Assembly: GCA_015075625.1 (NCBI GenBank) | Contig: JABTTZ010000002.1 | Span: 620,001 to 684,000, forward strand | Origin: Anaerolineales bacterium | GTDB taxonomy: Bacteria; Chloroflexota; Anaerolineae; Aggregatilineales; UBA2796 | DNA: 64,000 nucleotides | Direction of reading: 5' to 3' | Shown here: one piece after another, positions 44,698-53,905 of the stretch | How positions within the stretch are numbered: position 1 is the first letter of the stretch | How the letters are laid out: each line of letters opens with the position of its first letter | The notes under the pieces: model-generated | What the model saw: only the letters and a program-made list of their open reading frames with translations | The model's database searches: none | What the model was told of the DNA's origin: nothing | Translations under genes and position numbers: made by a program

Positions 44698-45453
44698 ATG
44701 ACACAGATGCACTTTCACCGAAACTGGATAGCCCTCTTTGAGGCAATCGCCAACGAGATTGAGGGGGCATATTGCTGGCGCGATGCCGGCGTTTTTTACG
44801 GCATCACTGGCATGGATACCTCTGTCTTTAATGTCGCCATTTTGGAGGATCGCCAACCGCTGACAGCAGGGCGGTTGGAGCGGATTGGCGTGCAGATGAT
44901 GAACATCCCCTTACCTTACTCGATTCAGTTTTGCCACCACCTTCGCCAGCCGCAGTCCGATCTTGCCATTCTGGAGCGTGGGCATTACCTCAATTTGTTC
45001 ATCGATCCGCTGCGTTGGCATGGTGGGGCGCTGCCCGTTATTCCTACACCAGAGATCAGGGTGCGCAGTCTGGAAATGGGGGCAAGCACAGAGGATTACA
45101 CCCGCGTGGTGATTACCGCCTTTGATTTGATGAACGAGGCGAAATCCTTTCTCGACCTGATGCTGCGCCTGCGGAATGGCTATCATGTGGTCGCTTACCT
45201 AGAGGGTGAGCCTGTAGGAACGGGAACGGTCATGCTGTGTGGGGGCGTTGCCGGCGTCTATAATGTGGCGGCAATGCCCGGAGTGCGACGGCGCGGCGTG
45301 GGTCGGGCAATTATGACCGCACTCCATGCCGAGGCGCTCCGCTGTGGCTATCCGGGGACGGCGTTGGCGTCCTCCACCTTGGGCATCGGCTTGTATGCCG
45401 CGTTGGGCTATCAGGACGACGGCTATCAGCTTGCCTACGAGATCAGAAGCTAA
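44698..45453 (+). CDS. GNAT-family N-acetyltransferase
   Basis: About 251 residues: an N-terminal region of ~120 with no clear family and a C-terminal GNAT domain with acetyl-CoA binding PGVRRRGVGRAIMTALHAEA and LYAALGYQDDGYQLAYEI. The substrate is unknown. The ATG at 44698 has no ribosome site; a -10-like TATACT ends eight bases before it, consistent with a leaderless mRNA. The gene is divergent from nurA (110-base gap), so a shared control region is possible. Confidence 0.85.
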   Translation: MTQMHFHRNWIALFEAIANEIEGAYCWRDAGVFYGITGMDTSVFNVAILEDRQPLTAGRLERIGVQMMNIPLPYSIQFCHHLRQPQSDLAILERGHYLNLFIDPLRWHGGALPVIPTPEIRVRSLEMGASTEDYTRVVITAFDLMNEAKSFLDLMLRLRNGYHVVAYLEGEPVGTGTVMLCGGVAGVYNVAAMPGVRRRGVGRAIMTALHAEALRCGYPGTALASSTLGIGLYAALGYQDDGYQLAYEIRS

Positions 45454-45497
45454 CTCCTCTTTAAAAACGTAAAACACCGAGTAAGGAATGACACCTC

Positions 45498-46691
45498 ATG
45501 ATGGATTCCTCTGTTCAAATTGAAAAAATTCACCAAGCCCTTGCTATCCTGAAGGAAAAAGATGTTGATGTCTGGTTGACTTTTGTTCGCGAGACAAGCC
45601 ACAATGCCGACCCCGCCCTCCCGCTGATCTCCCCCGCCGATGTCACCTGGCACTCTGCTTTCATCTTGACGAAAACGGGGCGAAAGGTCGTCATTGTTGG
45701 GCGCTATGAGGTCGAAAATTTTAAGCGCATGAATGTTTGGGACGAGGTGATCGGTTACGACAAGAGCATCCAACCCGCCTTGCTAGAGGTACTGGAAAAA
45801 ATTGCCCCCCGTCAGATCGCCGTGAACTATTCGGAGAGCGATACCGCCGCTGATGGGCTTTCGCACGGGATGTACCTCACCTTGCAGCGCTATTTTGCTG
45901 GAAAAGGGTGGGAATTGATCTCGGCGGAAGGGGTTTTGAATGCCTTGCGTGGGCGCAAAACTGCTGCCGAGATCGCCCGCATCCGTGCGGCGGTGGCAAT
46001 GACCGATGAAATTGTCGATCAGATCACCGAATTTTTGCGTCCAGGTCTGAGCGAGCAGCAGATTTACGAATTCGTCCATAACGAATATAAACAGCGCGGC
46101 GTGATCGCCTCGTGGGATGCTGCCTACTGCCCAACGGTGACGGTGGGTCCGGAGTCTCCGGTGGGGCATGTCTCTGCCTCCGAGCACTATGTGACGCAAG
46201 CAGGTCACCTTGTGCGCATCGATCAGGGCGTTGTGCTGAACGATTACATCTCCGACATTCAGCGTGTGTGGTATTTACAGCCCGCCGGGGAAAGCGCCGT
46301 TCCACAGCCCGTCCGCCATGCCTTCGAGTCCGTCCGGGCGGCTATTGAAGCCGCCCGTGCTGTGCTGAAACCCGGTGTTGAAGGGTGGGTGGTTGATGAT
46401 GCCGCCCGCACGACGATCACCGCAGCGGGCTACCCTGAATACCAGCACGCCGTTGGGCATGGCATTGGACGGACGGTGCATGATGGGGCAACGCTCTTGG
46501 GTCCAAAATGGGAACGCTATGGGCAAACCCCCTATGGGGTGGTGGAGGTTGGCAATTGTTTCACATTGGAATTAGGCGTCAGTGTGGCGGGCTATGGCTT
46601 GGTCAGCCTAGAGGAAGATGTTGTCGTCACCGAGACAGGGGCAGAGTACCTTCACGAACCACAGCGTGACTTGATCATTGTTCCGTGTTAG
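45498..46691 (+). CDS. M24-family metallopeptidase (Xaa-Pro aminopeptidase-like)
   Basis: 397 residues: a creatinase-type N-terminal domain (~1-160) and a pita-bread catalytic domain. Metal ligands are present in VRIDQGVVLNDYISDIQR (two Asp), VGHGIGRTVHD (His), TLELG (Glu) and LEEDVVV (Glu), so the enzyme should bind two metals. It would cleave Xaa-Pro dipeptides or N-termini; creatinase or ectoine hydrolase activity cannot be excluded. AAGGA lies upstream of the ATG. It precedes panB by ~40 bases on the same strand. Confidence 0.9.
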   Translation: MMDSSVQIEKIHQALAILKEKDVDVWLTFVRETSHNADPALPLISPADVTWHSAFILTKTGRKVVIVGRYEVENFKRMNVWDEVIGYDKSIQPALLEVLEKIAPRQIAVNYSESDTAADGLSHGMYLTLQRYFAGKGWELISAEGVLNALRGRKTAAEIARIRAAVAMTDEIVDQITEFLRPGLSEQQIYEFVHNEYKQRGVIASWDAAYCPTVTVGPESPVGHVSASEHYVTQAGHLVRIDQGVVLNDYISDIQRVWYLQPAGESAVPQPVRHAFESVRAAIEAARAVLKPGVEGWVVDDAARTTITAAGYPEYQHAVGHGIGRTVHDGATLLGPKWERYGQTPYGVVEVGNCFTLELGVSVAGYGLVSLEEDVVVTETGAEYLHEPQRDLIIVPC

Positions 46692-46733
46692 CGTCTACCT
46701 ATGGTTAAACGCGGCGTTGAGGCACGCCACACG

Positions 46734-47573
46734 ATGCGCACAACCCTTTACGACATTCAAAAAATGAAGGCAGAACGGACGCCAATCCCCGTCCTCACCG
46801 CCTATGACGCGACAACGGCGCGGATCGCAGAGACGGCGGGTATTCCCTTGATCCTTGTTGGGGATTCCTTGGGGATGGTGGTACAGGGCAACGAGACGCC
46901 AATCAGCGTCACCCTAGAGGAGATGATCTATCATGGGCGGGTTGTCGTCCGCACGACGAAAAAACCCCTCATCGTTGTTGATCTCCCCTTCATGACCTAT
47001 AAAATCAGCGCTGAACAAGCCCTAGCGAGCGCCGCCCGCGTCATGCAAGAAACGGGCGCTGGCGGCGTGAAATTGGAAGGCGGGTTGGAGGTTGCCCCAA
47101 CGGTTTATCGGATTGTCCAAAGCGGGATTCCGGTGATTGCCCATGTGGGACTGACGCCGCAAAGCTATCACCAGCAGGGCGGTTGGCGGGTGCAGGGGCG
47201 CGAGGCAACCGCCGCCAATGCCTTGTTGGAGGCGGCAAAGGCGCTGGAGGCGGCAGGGGCTTTCGCCATCGTCTTGGAGATGATCCCGATCACCGTCGCA
47301 AAGGTGATCAGCGAGACGCTTCACATCCCCACCATTGGCATTGGGGCGGGGATGCATACCGATGGACAAGTGCAGGTTTTTCACGATTTGGTTGGGCTTT
47401 CCGAACGGACGCCGAAACATGCGCAGCATTTTGGCGAGGCGGGTGAAGTGATGGTAAGAGCGCTGCGCGGCTATGCCGAGGCGGTGCAAGGGCGCACCTT
47501 CCCCACCGAGGCGAACGCCGCCGAACTGAGCGACGCCGCGAAACAGGCATTTGAGGACAGCTTAAACGGGTAA
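46734..47573 (+). CDS. panB: 3-methyl-2-oxobutanoate hydroxymethyltransferase
   Basis: First step of pantothenate/CoA synthesis: makes ketopantoate from alpha-ketoisovalerate using methylene-tetrahydrofolate. 279 residues with VLTAYDATTARIAE, ILVGDSLGMVVQG (metal-binding Asp), GGVKLEGG, AHVGLTPQS and IGIGAGMHTDGQVQVFHDLV. The ATG at 46734 gives the standard N-terminus MRTTLYDIQKMKAE; an ATG at 46701 would add 11 residues. panC and panD are not adjacent. Confidence 0.94.
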   Translation: MRTTLYDIQKMKAERTPIPVLTAYDATTARIAETAGIPLILVGDSLGMVVQGNETPISVTLEEMIYHGRVVVRTTKKPLIVVDLPFMTYKISAEQALASAARVMQETGAGGVKLEGGLEVAPTVYRIVQSGIPVIAHVGLTPQSYHQQGGWRVQGREATAANALLEAAKALEAAGAFAIVLEMIPITVAKVISETLHIPTIGIGAGMHTDGQVQVFHDLVGLSERTPKHAQHFGEAGEVMVRALRGYAEAVQGRTFPTEANAAELSDAAKQAFEDSLNG

Positions 47574-47598
47574 ATGGGCTTAAACAAGGGAACGTTTC

Positions 47599-48363
47599 AT
47601 GAATACACCAGAACGCACGCCGATTATTGATGTCAGAAATATCCACAAGCGCTTTCGCACGCCACAAGGGGCAGTGGTTCACGCCCTGAACGATGTGTCT
47701 TTGAAGGTCTACACGGGCGAAGTGATCATGATTATCGGACCGAGTGGGTCGGGTAAATCAACGATGCTGCGCTGTTTGAACCGCCTTGAATCGTTTGACA
47801 GCGGCTCGATTGTTGTGGATGGGACGCCGCTGGATACCGCCCACAACATCAACAAGGTACGGGCTGAGATTGGGATGGTCTTTCAAAGTTTCAATCTGTT
47901 CCCTCACTGCACTGTTTTGGATAACGTTTCGATGGCACAACGTGTCGTCCGCCGCCGAAATAAAAAAGAGGCGCAGGTGGTTAGTTTGGAACTGCTCAAA
48001 AAGGTTGGGATTCCCGAAAAGGCGAACGTTTATCCCGGTCAGCTTTCCGGCGGGCAGCAGCAGCGCGTTGCCATTGCCCGTTCGCTGGCGATGAACCCCA
48101 AAATTATGCTCTTTGATGAACCCACCAGCGCCCTTGACCCAGAGATGATCAAGGAAGTGCTTGATGTCATGCTTGACCTTGCCCGCGAAGGGATGACGAT
48201 GGTCGTCGTCAGCCACGAGATGGGCTTTGCCCGTGCCGCCGCTACCCGTGCGATCTTCATGGATCGTGGTGAGATTGTGGAGGAAGGCGCACCGGATACG
48301 CTCTTTGAAAACCCACAAACAGACCGAATGAAGCAGTTCCTGAGCAAGATTTTGAAACATTAG
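47599..48363 (+). CDS. Polar amino acid ABC transporter ATPase (GlnQ/HisP family)
   Basis: 254 residues. Walker [11 protein letters not shown]-loop [17 protein letters not shown], signature LSGGQQQR, Walker [14 protein letters not shown] and the H-loop VSHEMGFAR are all intact. [13 protein letters not shown] and the overall length point to the glutamine/histidine/arginine importer class. No permease or binding protein lies nearby, so it is an orphan ATPase. The ATG follows AAGGGAA. It comes 26 bases after panB and 14 bases before an aldo/keto reductase, likely one transcript. Confidence 0.92.
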   Translation: MNTPERTPIIDVRNIHKRFRTPQGAVVHALNDVSLKVYTGEVIMIIGPSGSGKSTMLRCLNRLESFDSGSIVVDGTPLDTAHNINKVRAEIGMVFQSFNLFPHCTVLDNVSMAQRVVRRRNKKEAQVVSLELLKKVGIPEKANVYPGQLSGGQQQRVAIARSLAMNPKIMLFDEPTSALDPEMIKEVLDVMLDLAREGMTMVVVSHEMGFARAAATRAIFMDRGEIVEEGAPDTLFENPQTDRMKQFLSKILKH

Positions 48364-48377
48364 GAGTGACACCCACG

Positions 48378-49391
48378 ATGGATTATCGCTATATGGGGAA
48401 AACCGGATTGCGCGTCAGCGAGCTTTGCTTGGGCGCAATGACCTTTGGGCGCGAGGCGGACGAGACGGAAAGTTTCCGGCTGATGGATTATTTCGCCGCG
48501 CAAGGGGGAAATTTTATTGATACCGCCGATGTGTACACGGGTGGCGTCTCGGAGACGATTGTCGGCAAGTGGTTAGCCAATAAAGTGCGCGATGCGTGGG
48601 TTATCGCCACGAAAGTTCGTTTTACGATGGGCGCGGGCGTGAATGATGTGGGGTTGAGCCGCAAACACATCCTTGCCGGTGTGGATGCCAGTCTAAAGCG
48701 GCTGAACACCGACTACATCGATCTGTACCAAGTTCACTGTTGGGATGATGGGACGCCCCTTGAGGAAACCCTCGGCACGCTGCACGGGTTGGTACAAAGG
48801 GGCAAGGTGCGCTATATCGGCGTCAGCAACTACGCCGGATGGCAGCTTCAAAAAGCCGTTGATTTGTCTAAGGCAAACGGATGGGAGACGTTCACCTGTT
48901 TGCAGCCGCTCTACAATTTGCTGCATCGCACGTTGGAATGGGAACTTCTGCCCGTCTGCCGGAATGAAGGGATCGGGATCATCCCCTGGTCGCCGCTGCG
49001 GGGTGGTTGGCTCAGCGGCAAATACAAGCGCGGCATGAGCGCCCCACCGCAAAATACCCGTGTTGAAGATGCTGAAAAACACGGCTGGAGCGAGTCTTGG
49101 CGCAACCTTGCCACCGAACGGACATGGACGATTCTAGACGAACTGCTGGCGGTCAGCAGCGAGATTGGGAAATCGCCCGCACAGGTGGCGCTCCGTTGGC
49201 TGCTGCAAAAACCTGCCGTCACTGCGCCAATCATCGGGGCGCGGCGGATGGATCAACTCAGTGACAACATGGCGTCTGTGGGCTGGATGCTCTCGGCGGA
49301 ACACATAGAGCGCTTGGATCGCGTGAGCGAACCAGAGGGCGTCTATCCCTACGATTTTATCCGCCGCTTCTTGCGCGGAAGGGTGGGGTAA
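48378..49391 (+). CDS. Aldo/keto reductase
   Basis: 338 residues, NADPH-dependent TIM-barrel reductase. N-terminus [19 protein letters not shown], catalytic Asp/Tyr in [12 protein letters not shown], Lys in VIATKVRF and His in [10 protein letters not shown]; cofactor contacts in [15 protein letters not shown] and [10 protein letters not shown]. It resembles the oxidoreductases related to voltage-gated channel beta subunits. The ATG at 48378 has AGGAG ten bases upstream; a GTG at 48366 would overlap the ribosome site. Substrate unknown. Confidence 0.92.
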   Translation: MDYRYMGKTGLRVSELCLGAMTFGREADETESFRLMDYFAAQGGNFIDTADVYTGGVSETIVGKWLANKVRDAWVIATKVRFTMGAGVNDVGLSRKHILAGVDASLKRLNTDYIDLYQVHCWDDGTPLEETLGTLHGLVQRGKVRYIGVSNYAGWQLQKAVDLSKANGWETFTCLQPLYNLLHRTLEWELLPVCRNEGIGIIPWSPLRGGWLSGKYKRGMSAPPQNTRVEDAEKHGWSESWRNLATERTWTILDELLAVSSEIGKSPAQVALRWLLQKPAVTAPIIGARRMDQLSDNMASVGWMLSAEHIERLDRVSEPEGVYPYDFIRRFLRGRVG

Positions 49392-49404
49392 TCTTACGTC
49401 TCCC

Positions 49405-49450
49405 CACCCCGTAGGGGCGACCCAGCGTGGTCGCTCGCGCCGGAACACCC
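49405..49450. repeat. Dispersed repeat (GTAGGGGCG type)
   Basis: CCCCGTAGGGGCGACCCAGC followed by GTGGTCGCTCGCGCCGG. It shares its core with copies near 22.39 and 28.20 kb, all in gaps between genes. Confidence 0.5.
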
Positions 49451-49560
49451 TGATCTGGCAGATCGGCGGGGAAGCGGTGGGTAGAATTCGCGGTGAGATT
49501 TTGCGCCTGACGAGGGGTAGGGTATTATTCCGAGGCGAAACGTTTCTTTCAGGGGGCTGT

Positions 49561-50649
49561 ATGCGTAAGCTCTATTCCGTCGCTGCCTTCGCGCTGGCTG
49601 TTGCGCTGTTCGTCACCGTTTTGGTGATGCCCGCGCCCGCTGCCCATGCGCAAGGGCAAACCGGATCAAATTGGACAGGCTTTTACTGGAACAACACAAA
49701 CTTCTCAGGAAGCCCTGCCTTCTCTCGGATCGACCCGGCGATAAATTTTAACTGGGCGTCTGGTTCGCCCGTCCCCGGCATTATCAATGCCGATAACTTC
49801 AGCGTCCGCTGGAGCAACCGGATTTTCTTCACCGCCGGAACATACCGCTTCCGGGCAGGCGCGGATGATGGTATTCGCGTCGCGATCAACGGGCAGTTGA
49901 TCATCAACCGATTCAGTACCGCCCCCGGCGCATTCACCATCAACACGGCGGATGTCAGCCTTGCTCAGGGCGATTACGAGATCATTGTTGATTACTTTGA
50001 AGGCGTTGGCGATGCCGGCGTCCTGTTCGATTGGCTGCCGATCAGCGCCATAGGGGCTGCCTCGCCAACCCCTGTTGGAACGGCATTCTTTGCCACACCG
50101 ATTCCGGTTGTTCCCACCGTTCAACTGACCCCCAAAGGGGTGGTGATTGTGGATAAGGCGAACGTCCGCAGTGGTCCGGGGGTGAACTATCCGGTGGTTG
50201 CCGAATTGTTCCGCGATACCACTGTCCTTGTCGCCGCCCGCAATGGCATTTATGGGATGGAAACGTGGTTTTTGATCAACCTTCCCAGTGGTGGGCAAGG
50301 TTGGATTTACCGCCGCGTCTTTTATCCTTATAACATCCCAGCAGATTTGCCAACCTCGGCTGCTACCTTCAGCGCACCGGAAGGGTCGGGGCAGCCCGGC
50401 GATCCGGTGGTTGCTTATGAAGCACGCGGGGTGGCAAAGGTGAACGTCACCGTGCGTAGTGCGCCAAGCACACGCACCGGCACACGCCTCGGTGTGATTC
50501 CCAAAGGCGGGGCATTCTTGATCACCAAACTCAGCACGAATCGGGCGTGGGTGAAGGTTATCTATGATAATCTGACGGGGTGGGTCTACATCCCGAATAT
50601 CACCACCACCACCGGCGGTCTGGGGCAACTCCCTCGCGGGAACGACTAA
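49561..50649 (+). CDS. Secreted protein with PA14-like and bacterial SH3 domains
   Basis: 362 residues. The signal peptide (VAAFALAVALFVTVLVMPAPAAHAQ) is cleaved after AHA. A PA14/GLEYA-like beta domain follows (NWTGFYWNNTNFSG, AGTYRFRAGADDGIRVAING, YEIIVDYFEGVGDAGVLFDW), then two SH3b domains (KANVRSGPGVNYPVV and VNVTVRSAPSTRTGTRLGVI). PA14 domains bind carbohydrate; SH3b domains often bind cell-wall peptides, so an extracellular glycan-binding or adhesion role is likely. A G-rich ribosome site precedes the ATG at 49561. Confidence 0.85.
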   Translation: MRKLYSVAAFALAVALFVTVLVMPAPAAHAQGQTGSNWTGFYWNNTNFSGSPAFSRIDPAINFNWASGSPVPGIINADNFSVRWSNRIFFTAGTYRFRAGADDGIRVAINGQLIINRFSTAPGAFTINTADVSLAQGDYEIIVDYFEGVGDAGVLFDWLPISAIGAASPTPVGTAFFATPIPVVPTVQLTPKGVVIVDKANVRSGPGVNYPVVAELFRDTTVLVAARNGIYGMETWFLINLPSGGQGWIYRRVFYPYNIPADLPTSAATFSAPEGSGQPGDPVVAYEARGVAKVNVTVRSAPSTRTGTRLGVIPKGGAFLITKLSTNRAWVKVIYDNLTGWVYIPNITTTTGGLGQLPRGND

Positions 50650-50694
50650 CCCCCACTCAGCGGGTGATCGCTCTCGATCACCCGCCATGCCATC

Positions 50695-51861
50695 ATGCCC
50701 ACACCAACAAGCAGCCAACCACGTCTCACCGTCGCTCAACGGGCTGCCCTCATGGGCGGTGGCGTTCTGGTTGCTGTCCTCGTCACCCTGCTTTTGCTGC
50801 GGGTGGTTGACCGCCGCAGCGAGGTGATCTTCACCGCCGGAATGGGCGATCTTTTTTTCCACCGTCCGGCGGCAGTTGCCCCCCCACCAAACCCCAATGA
50901 AATCCTCAGCCGGCACCGGATTGCCTGGGATGTCGATGGCTTTCGCCTGCCCGCCCGCCCCGCCGCCCGCTACGATGTGGTGGCGCTTGGTGATTCCTAT
51001 ACGGAAGGGACAAACGTCGCCCGCCCCTGGTCGGACGTTCTGGCAGAGCAATCCGGTTTGGCGGTCTACAACATGGGTTTTCGCGGCTTCGGTCCGGCGG
51101 AAGAATCCCGCGTGTTGAAGGATTACGGGCTAAAACACGCGCCGCGCTACGTCATTGTTGGCTTTTTCGAGGGGAACGATCTTTACGATGCGGTCTCTGC
51201 CCGCTGGCGAGGGGAGTTCATTCCACCGAACGTCCAACGGGAACAACTGAACACGCTCGGCACAAACTACACCCCGCCCACGCCCCATCCGCCGCCTTAT
51301 CAATTTCCTGTGCGCATAGCGATCAAGGGAATCACCCACGACATAGCGTTTCTAGATGGCTATTTGGGATGGGTGAACGGTGACTATGCCACCTATGCCG
51401 AATCCGACAACCTCCGTGAAGTAGATCGCTATTGGGGCGAGATGCAAACCGCGTTGGGCGAAACCCTTCCCGAAACGTGCCTTTTCATCGCCTATTTCCC
51501 TGCCGCACCCCATATTTACGCGCCGTATGTCGTCCCCGAAGACCGTACACAGATGCTCTCGACGGTAGAGGAAATGAGCCTACCGAAAGCCGGCGCGTTG
51601 ATCGAAGGGACGGTGATCCCCTCTGCCTTTGAAGATGTGCTGCCGCGCTTAGGCAACCAGCGCGATGCGCTGCGGGCGCTTGCCGAAAAACGTGGGATAG
51701 CCTTTATTGATCTTGTTCCTGTCTTTGAAGCGGCGGCGGCGCGAGGGGAAGTTCTCTATTACACCTACGATACCCACTGGAATCAGGCGGGGCATGACCT
51801 TGCCGGAGCGACCATTGCCGCCTATCTGAAGGACCATGGGGACGCCTGCCGCACCCCATAG
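50695..51861 (+). CDS. Membrane-anchored SGNH hydrolase-like protein
   Basis: 388 residues. One membrane helix near the N-terminus (about 20-42), then an SGNH/GDSL-type domain: catalytic Ser in VVALGDSYTEG, Asn in VGFFEGND and the Asp-His pair in YDTHWNQAGHDLAG. The layout resembles AlgX/AlgJ-like and other polysaccharide O-acetylation or deacetylation proteins, so it may modify a surface glycan outside the membrane. It follows the PA14/SH3 gene by 45 bases and could share its transcript. Confidence 0.85.
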   Translation: MPTPTSSQPRLTVAQRAALMGGGVLVAVLVTLLLLRVVDRRSEVIFTAGMGDLFFHRPAAVAPPPNPNEILSRHRIAWDVDGFRLPARPAARYDVVALGDSYTEGTNVARPWSDVLAEQSGLAVYNMGFRGFGPAEESRVLKDYGLKHAPRYVIVGFFEGNDLYDAVSARWRGEFIPPNVQREQLNTLGTNYTPPTPHPPPYQFPVRIAIKGITHDIAFLDGYLGWVNGDYATYAESDNLREVDRYWGEMQTALGETLPETCLFIAYFPAAPHIYAPYVVPEDRTQMLSTVEEMSLPKAGALIEGTVIPSAFEDVLPRLGNQRDALRALAEKRGIAFIDLVPVFEAAAARGEVLYYTYDTHWNQAGHDLAGATIAAYLKDHGDACRTP

Positions 51862-52042
51862 CGGCAATGGATGGCTGTATGCGAACAGCCGTTGGCGGCA
51901 ACTTGGTTTTGAGCATTTTTCACGAAAAGTTATCTATTCATCATAGACACTATGTACGTTGAGGTTTACCTCTACGAATACTATGATCTCCTTGTACTCA
52001 ACTCATAGTCACTACTATCGGTTGAGCAAAGGGGAGGTTGAT

Positions 52043-53317
52043 ATGGCATTTGAGATGCCTTTGGTTCGGACAGTAACGCGCACCCTAAGCAGCGTCATTA
52101 ACTGGAAAGATCGCGCTCTATACCTTGAACAGCGCATTGCGCAGCTTGAACACTGTCAACAAATGCACCATGCTGTAACCCAGATTATTGCACGTTCAAG
52201 CAATCTCGATAACGCTATCTCTCGTATAATCCAAGCATTGTGTGAAATGATTGGGTGGGATTTTGGTGCAGTGTGGCACCTTAACCGTGAAACAAATTGG
52301 TTGTTTTGCGAGGCGAGTTGGCACACGCCCGCCTATGCTTTCCCTGCGTTTACCCCTAGCTGCCTTGATGTAACGTTTGCGCCGGGGACGGGCTTACCCG
52401 GTCAAGTGTGGGCTAGTGGCAAACCAATGTGGATCAAGGATGTTGTCATTGAGAGCAGCTTTCTGCGCGGATCGCTGGCTGAACGTGACGGCTTACACGC
52501 CGGACTCGGTATTCCGATCCATACAGAAGGCGAAGTTATCGGCGTAATGACCTTCTTTAGCCGTCATATCGAAAATACGGATCGCGATCTTTTGCGTATG
52601 CTGGATACAATTGGCAGCTAAATTGGACTGTTTATCGAGCGCAAACGCATCGAATTGGCAGAACAAGAACAGTCCCGCAAATTAGCGGCACTCGAAGAAC
52701 GCCAGCGGCTTGCCCGCGATTTACATGATTCCTTGACTCAAACTTTGTTCGCCGCCAGCGTGATCGCCGAGATGCTACCGCACATGTGGCGTCGTTCGCC
52801 CGAACAAGTTCCTGCCAATCTTGATGAATTACACCAATTAACGAGCAGTGCTTTGATGGAAATGCGCGAACTGTTGGTTGAACTGCGACCCGTCAATAAC
52901 AACACCAAAGTTCCTCAGCCTAATCTTGCTGTAATGTTAAACGACCTCACCCTGTCGGTCACGAAGCGTTCACCCCTCAAAATTGAGCTTGACCTTAAAG
53001 ACTGCCAGTGCCTTTTGCCTGAGACGCAAATGGCATTCTTCCGCATTGCCCAAGAAGCGCTCAACAACGTTGTGAAGCACGCTTCCGCCACCCAAGTCTG
53101 GATTCAGGTGTCTATGGAGCAAGACCACCTACAACTGCATATCCGTGACAACGGGCGCGGTTTCAAAATGGATCATCTGTGCGAGGGTCATTTTGGGTTG
53201 AATATCATGCGCGAACGAGCCGAGCAGATCGGCGCACATTTCCGCATGAAAAGTATGCCCGGTCAAGGCACCCACATGACCGTGATTCGCTCATGCGAAG
53301 GCACGCCGTTATCGTAG
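52043..53317 (+). pseudogene. GAF sensor histidine kinase interrupted by a stop codon
   Basis: A GAF (about residues 30-190) plus HisKA_3/HATPase kinase. In the expected stretch TIGSQIGLFIERKR the Gln codon reads TAA (52619-52621); the frame continues unchanged on both sides, so one C-to-T change (CAA to TAA) would explain it. The second half keeps RQRLARDLHDSLTQTLF (phospho-His) and RDNGRGFK. AAAGGGGAGG precedes the ATG at 52043. It is clearly related to the intact kinase at 2299-3474, and its neighbour is also broken, so decay is more likely than recoding. If restarted, the second half could still make a kinase fragment. Confidence 0.85.
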
Positions 53318-53337
53318 CAGCGGGGCATGTAAGCGCA

Positions 53338-53783
53338 GTGAATAGCCATATTCAGGTGATGATTGTAGACGATCATGATGTTGTACGTCGTGGTCTGTCT
53401 TTGTTTCTCAGCGGGTTTGAGGATCTGCTCTTGGTTGGTGAGGCGGCGAATGGAGCCGACGCGATCCGGTTGTGTAGGGTCAGTTGCTTCCTAATGTGGT
53501 GCTGATGGATATGGTCATGCCCGACATGGATGGCATCACGGTGACTCGCACCATCCGCGCCGCGCACCCAGAAATGCATGTCGTTATCTTGACAGGTTCA
53601 AAAGAAGATGAGCTTGTGCAAGAAGTGCTGCAAGCCGGAGCCATGAATAACTATCTCGCCGCGATCCACACTGTGTTCATCGAACCACAGGTAATCCGCC
53701 AGTTTGATCCTAATGGACAATCCTTTGCGAATATCAATACACCGGATGACTTGGCTCGTGTGCGCCAGTGGTTAACACCCTAG
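53338..53783 (+). pseudogene. NarL-type response regulator remnant fused to a MobA-like C-terminus
   Basis: From a GTG at 53338 the receiver reads IQVMIVDDHDVVRRGLSLFL, like the regulator at 1661-2302. A one-base loss near 53475-53482 shifts the frame; it resumes as LLPNVVLMDMVMPDMDGITV. After VLQAGA the receiver ends abruptly and reads into RQFDPNGQSFANINTPDDLA, the C-terminus of a MobA/NTP-transferase-like protein. The DNA-binding domain of the regulator and most of the MobA-like gene are missing, as expected from a deletion joining two genes. Not functional as a regulator. Confidence 0.85.
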
Positions 53784-53877
53784 CCATAAATTTGGGAGTG
53801 ATTTTTGAGACAGTGGTGAAAAACGCACCGTTGGCAAGCAGCTTATGGATTCTTGAAGGCTCTCAAACAGAGTGGGT

Positions 53878-53898
53878 GGGAGGGGCAGCACCCCTCCC
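53878..53898. terminator. Hairpin at the 3' end of glmS
   Basis: GGGAGGGG and CCCCTCCC form a perfect 8-bp stem with a 5-base loop, eight bases past the glmS stop. No U-tract follows on the minus strand, so if it stops transcription it is not a classic intrinsic terminator. Confidence 0.4.
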
Positions 53899-53905
53899 CT
53901 GATGC

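Noticed and set aside
52619-52621. In-frame TAA as possible stop-codon recoding in the GAF kinase
   Set aside because: No recoding signal is visible, and the adjacent regulator is frameshifted and truncated, so ordinary decay explains it better.
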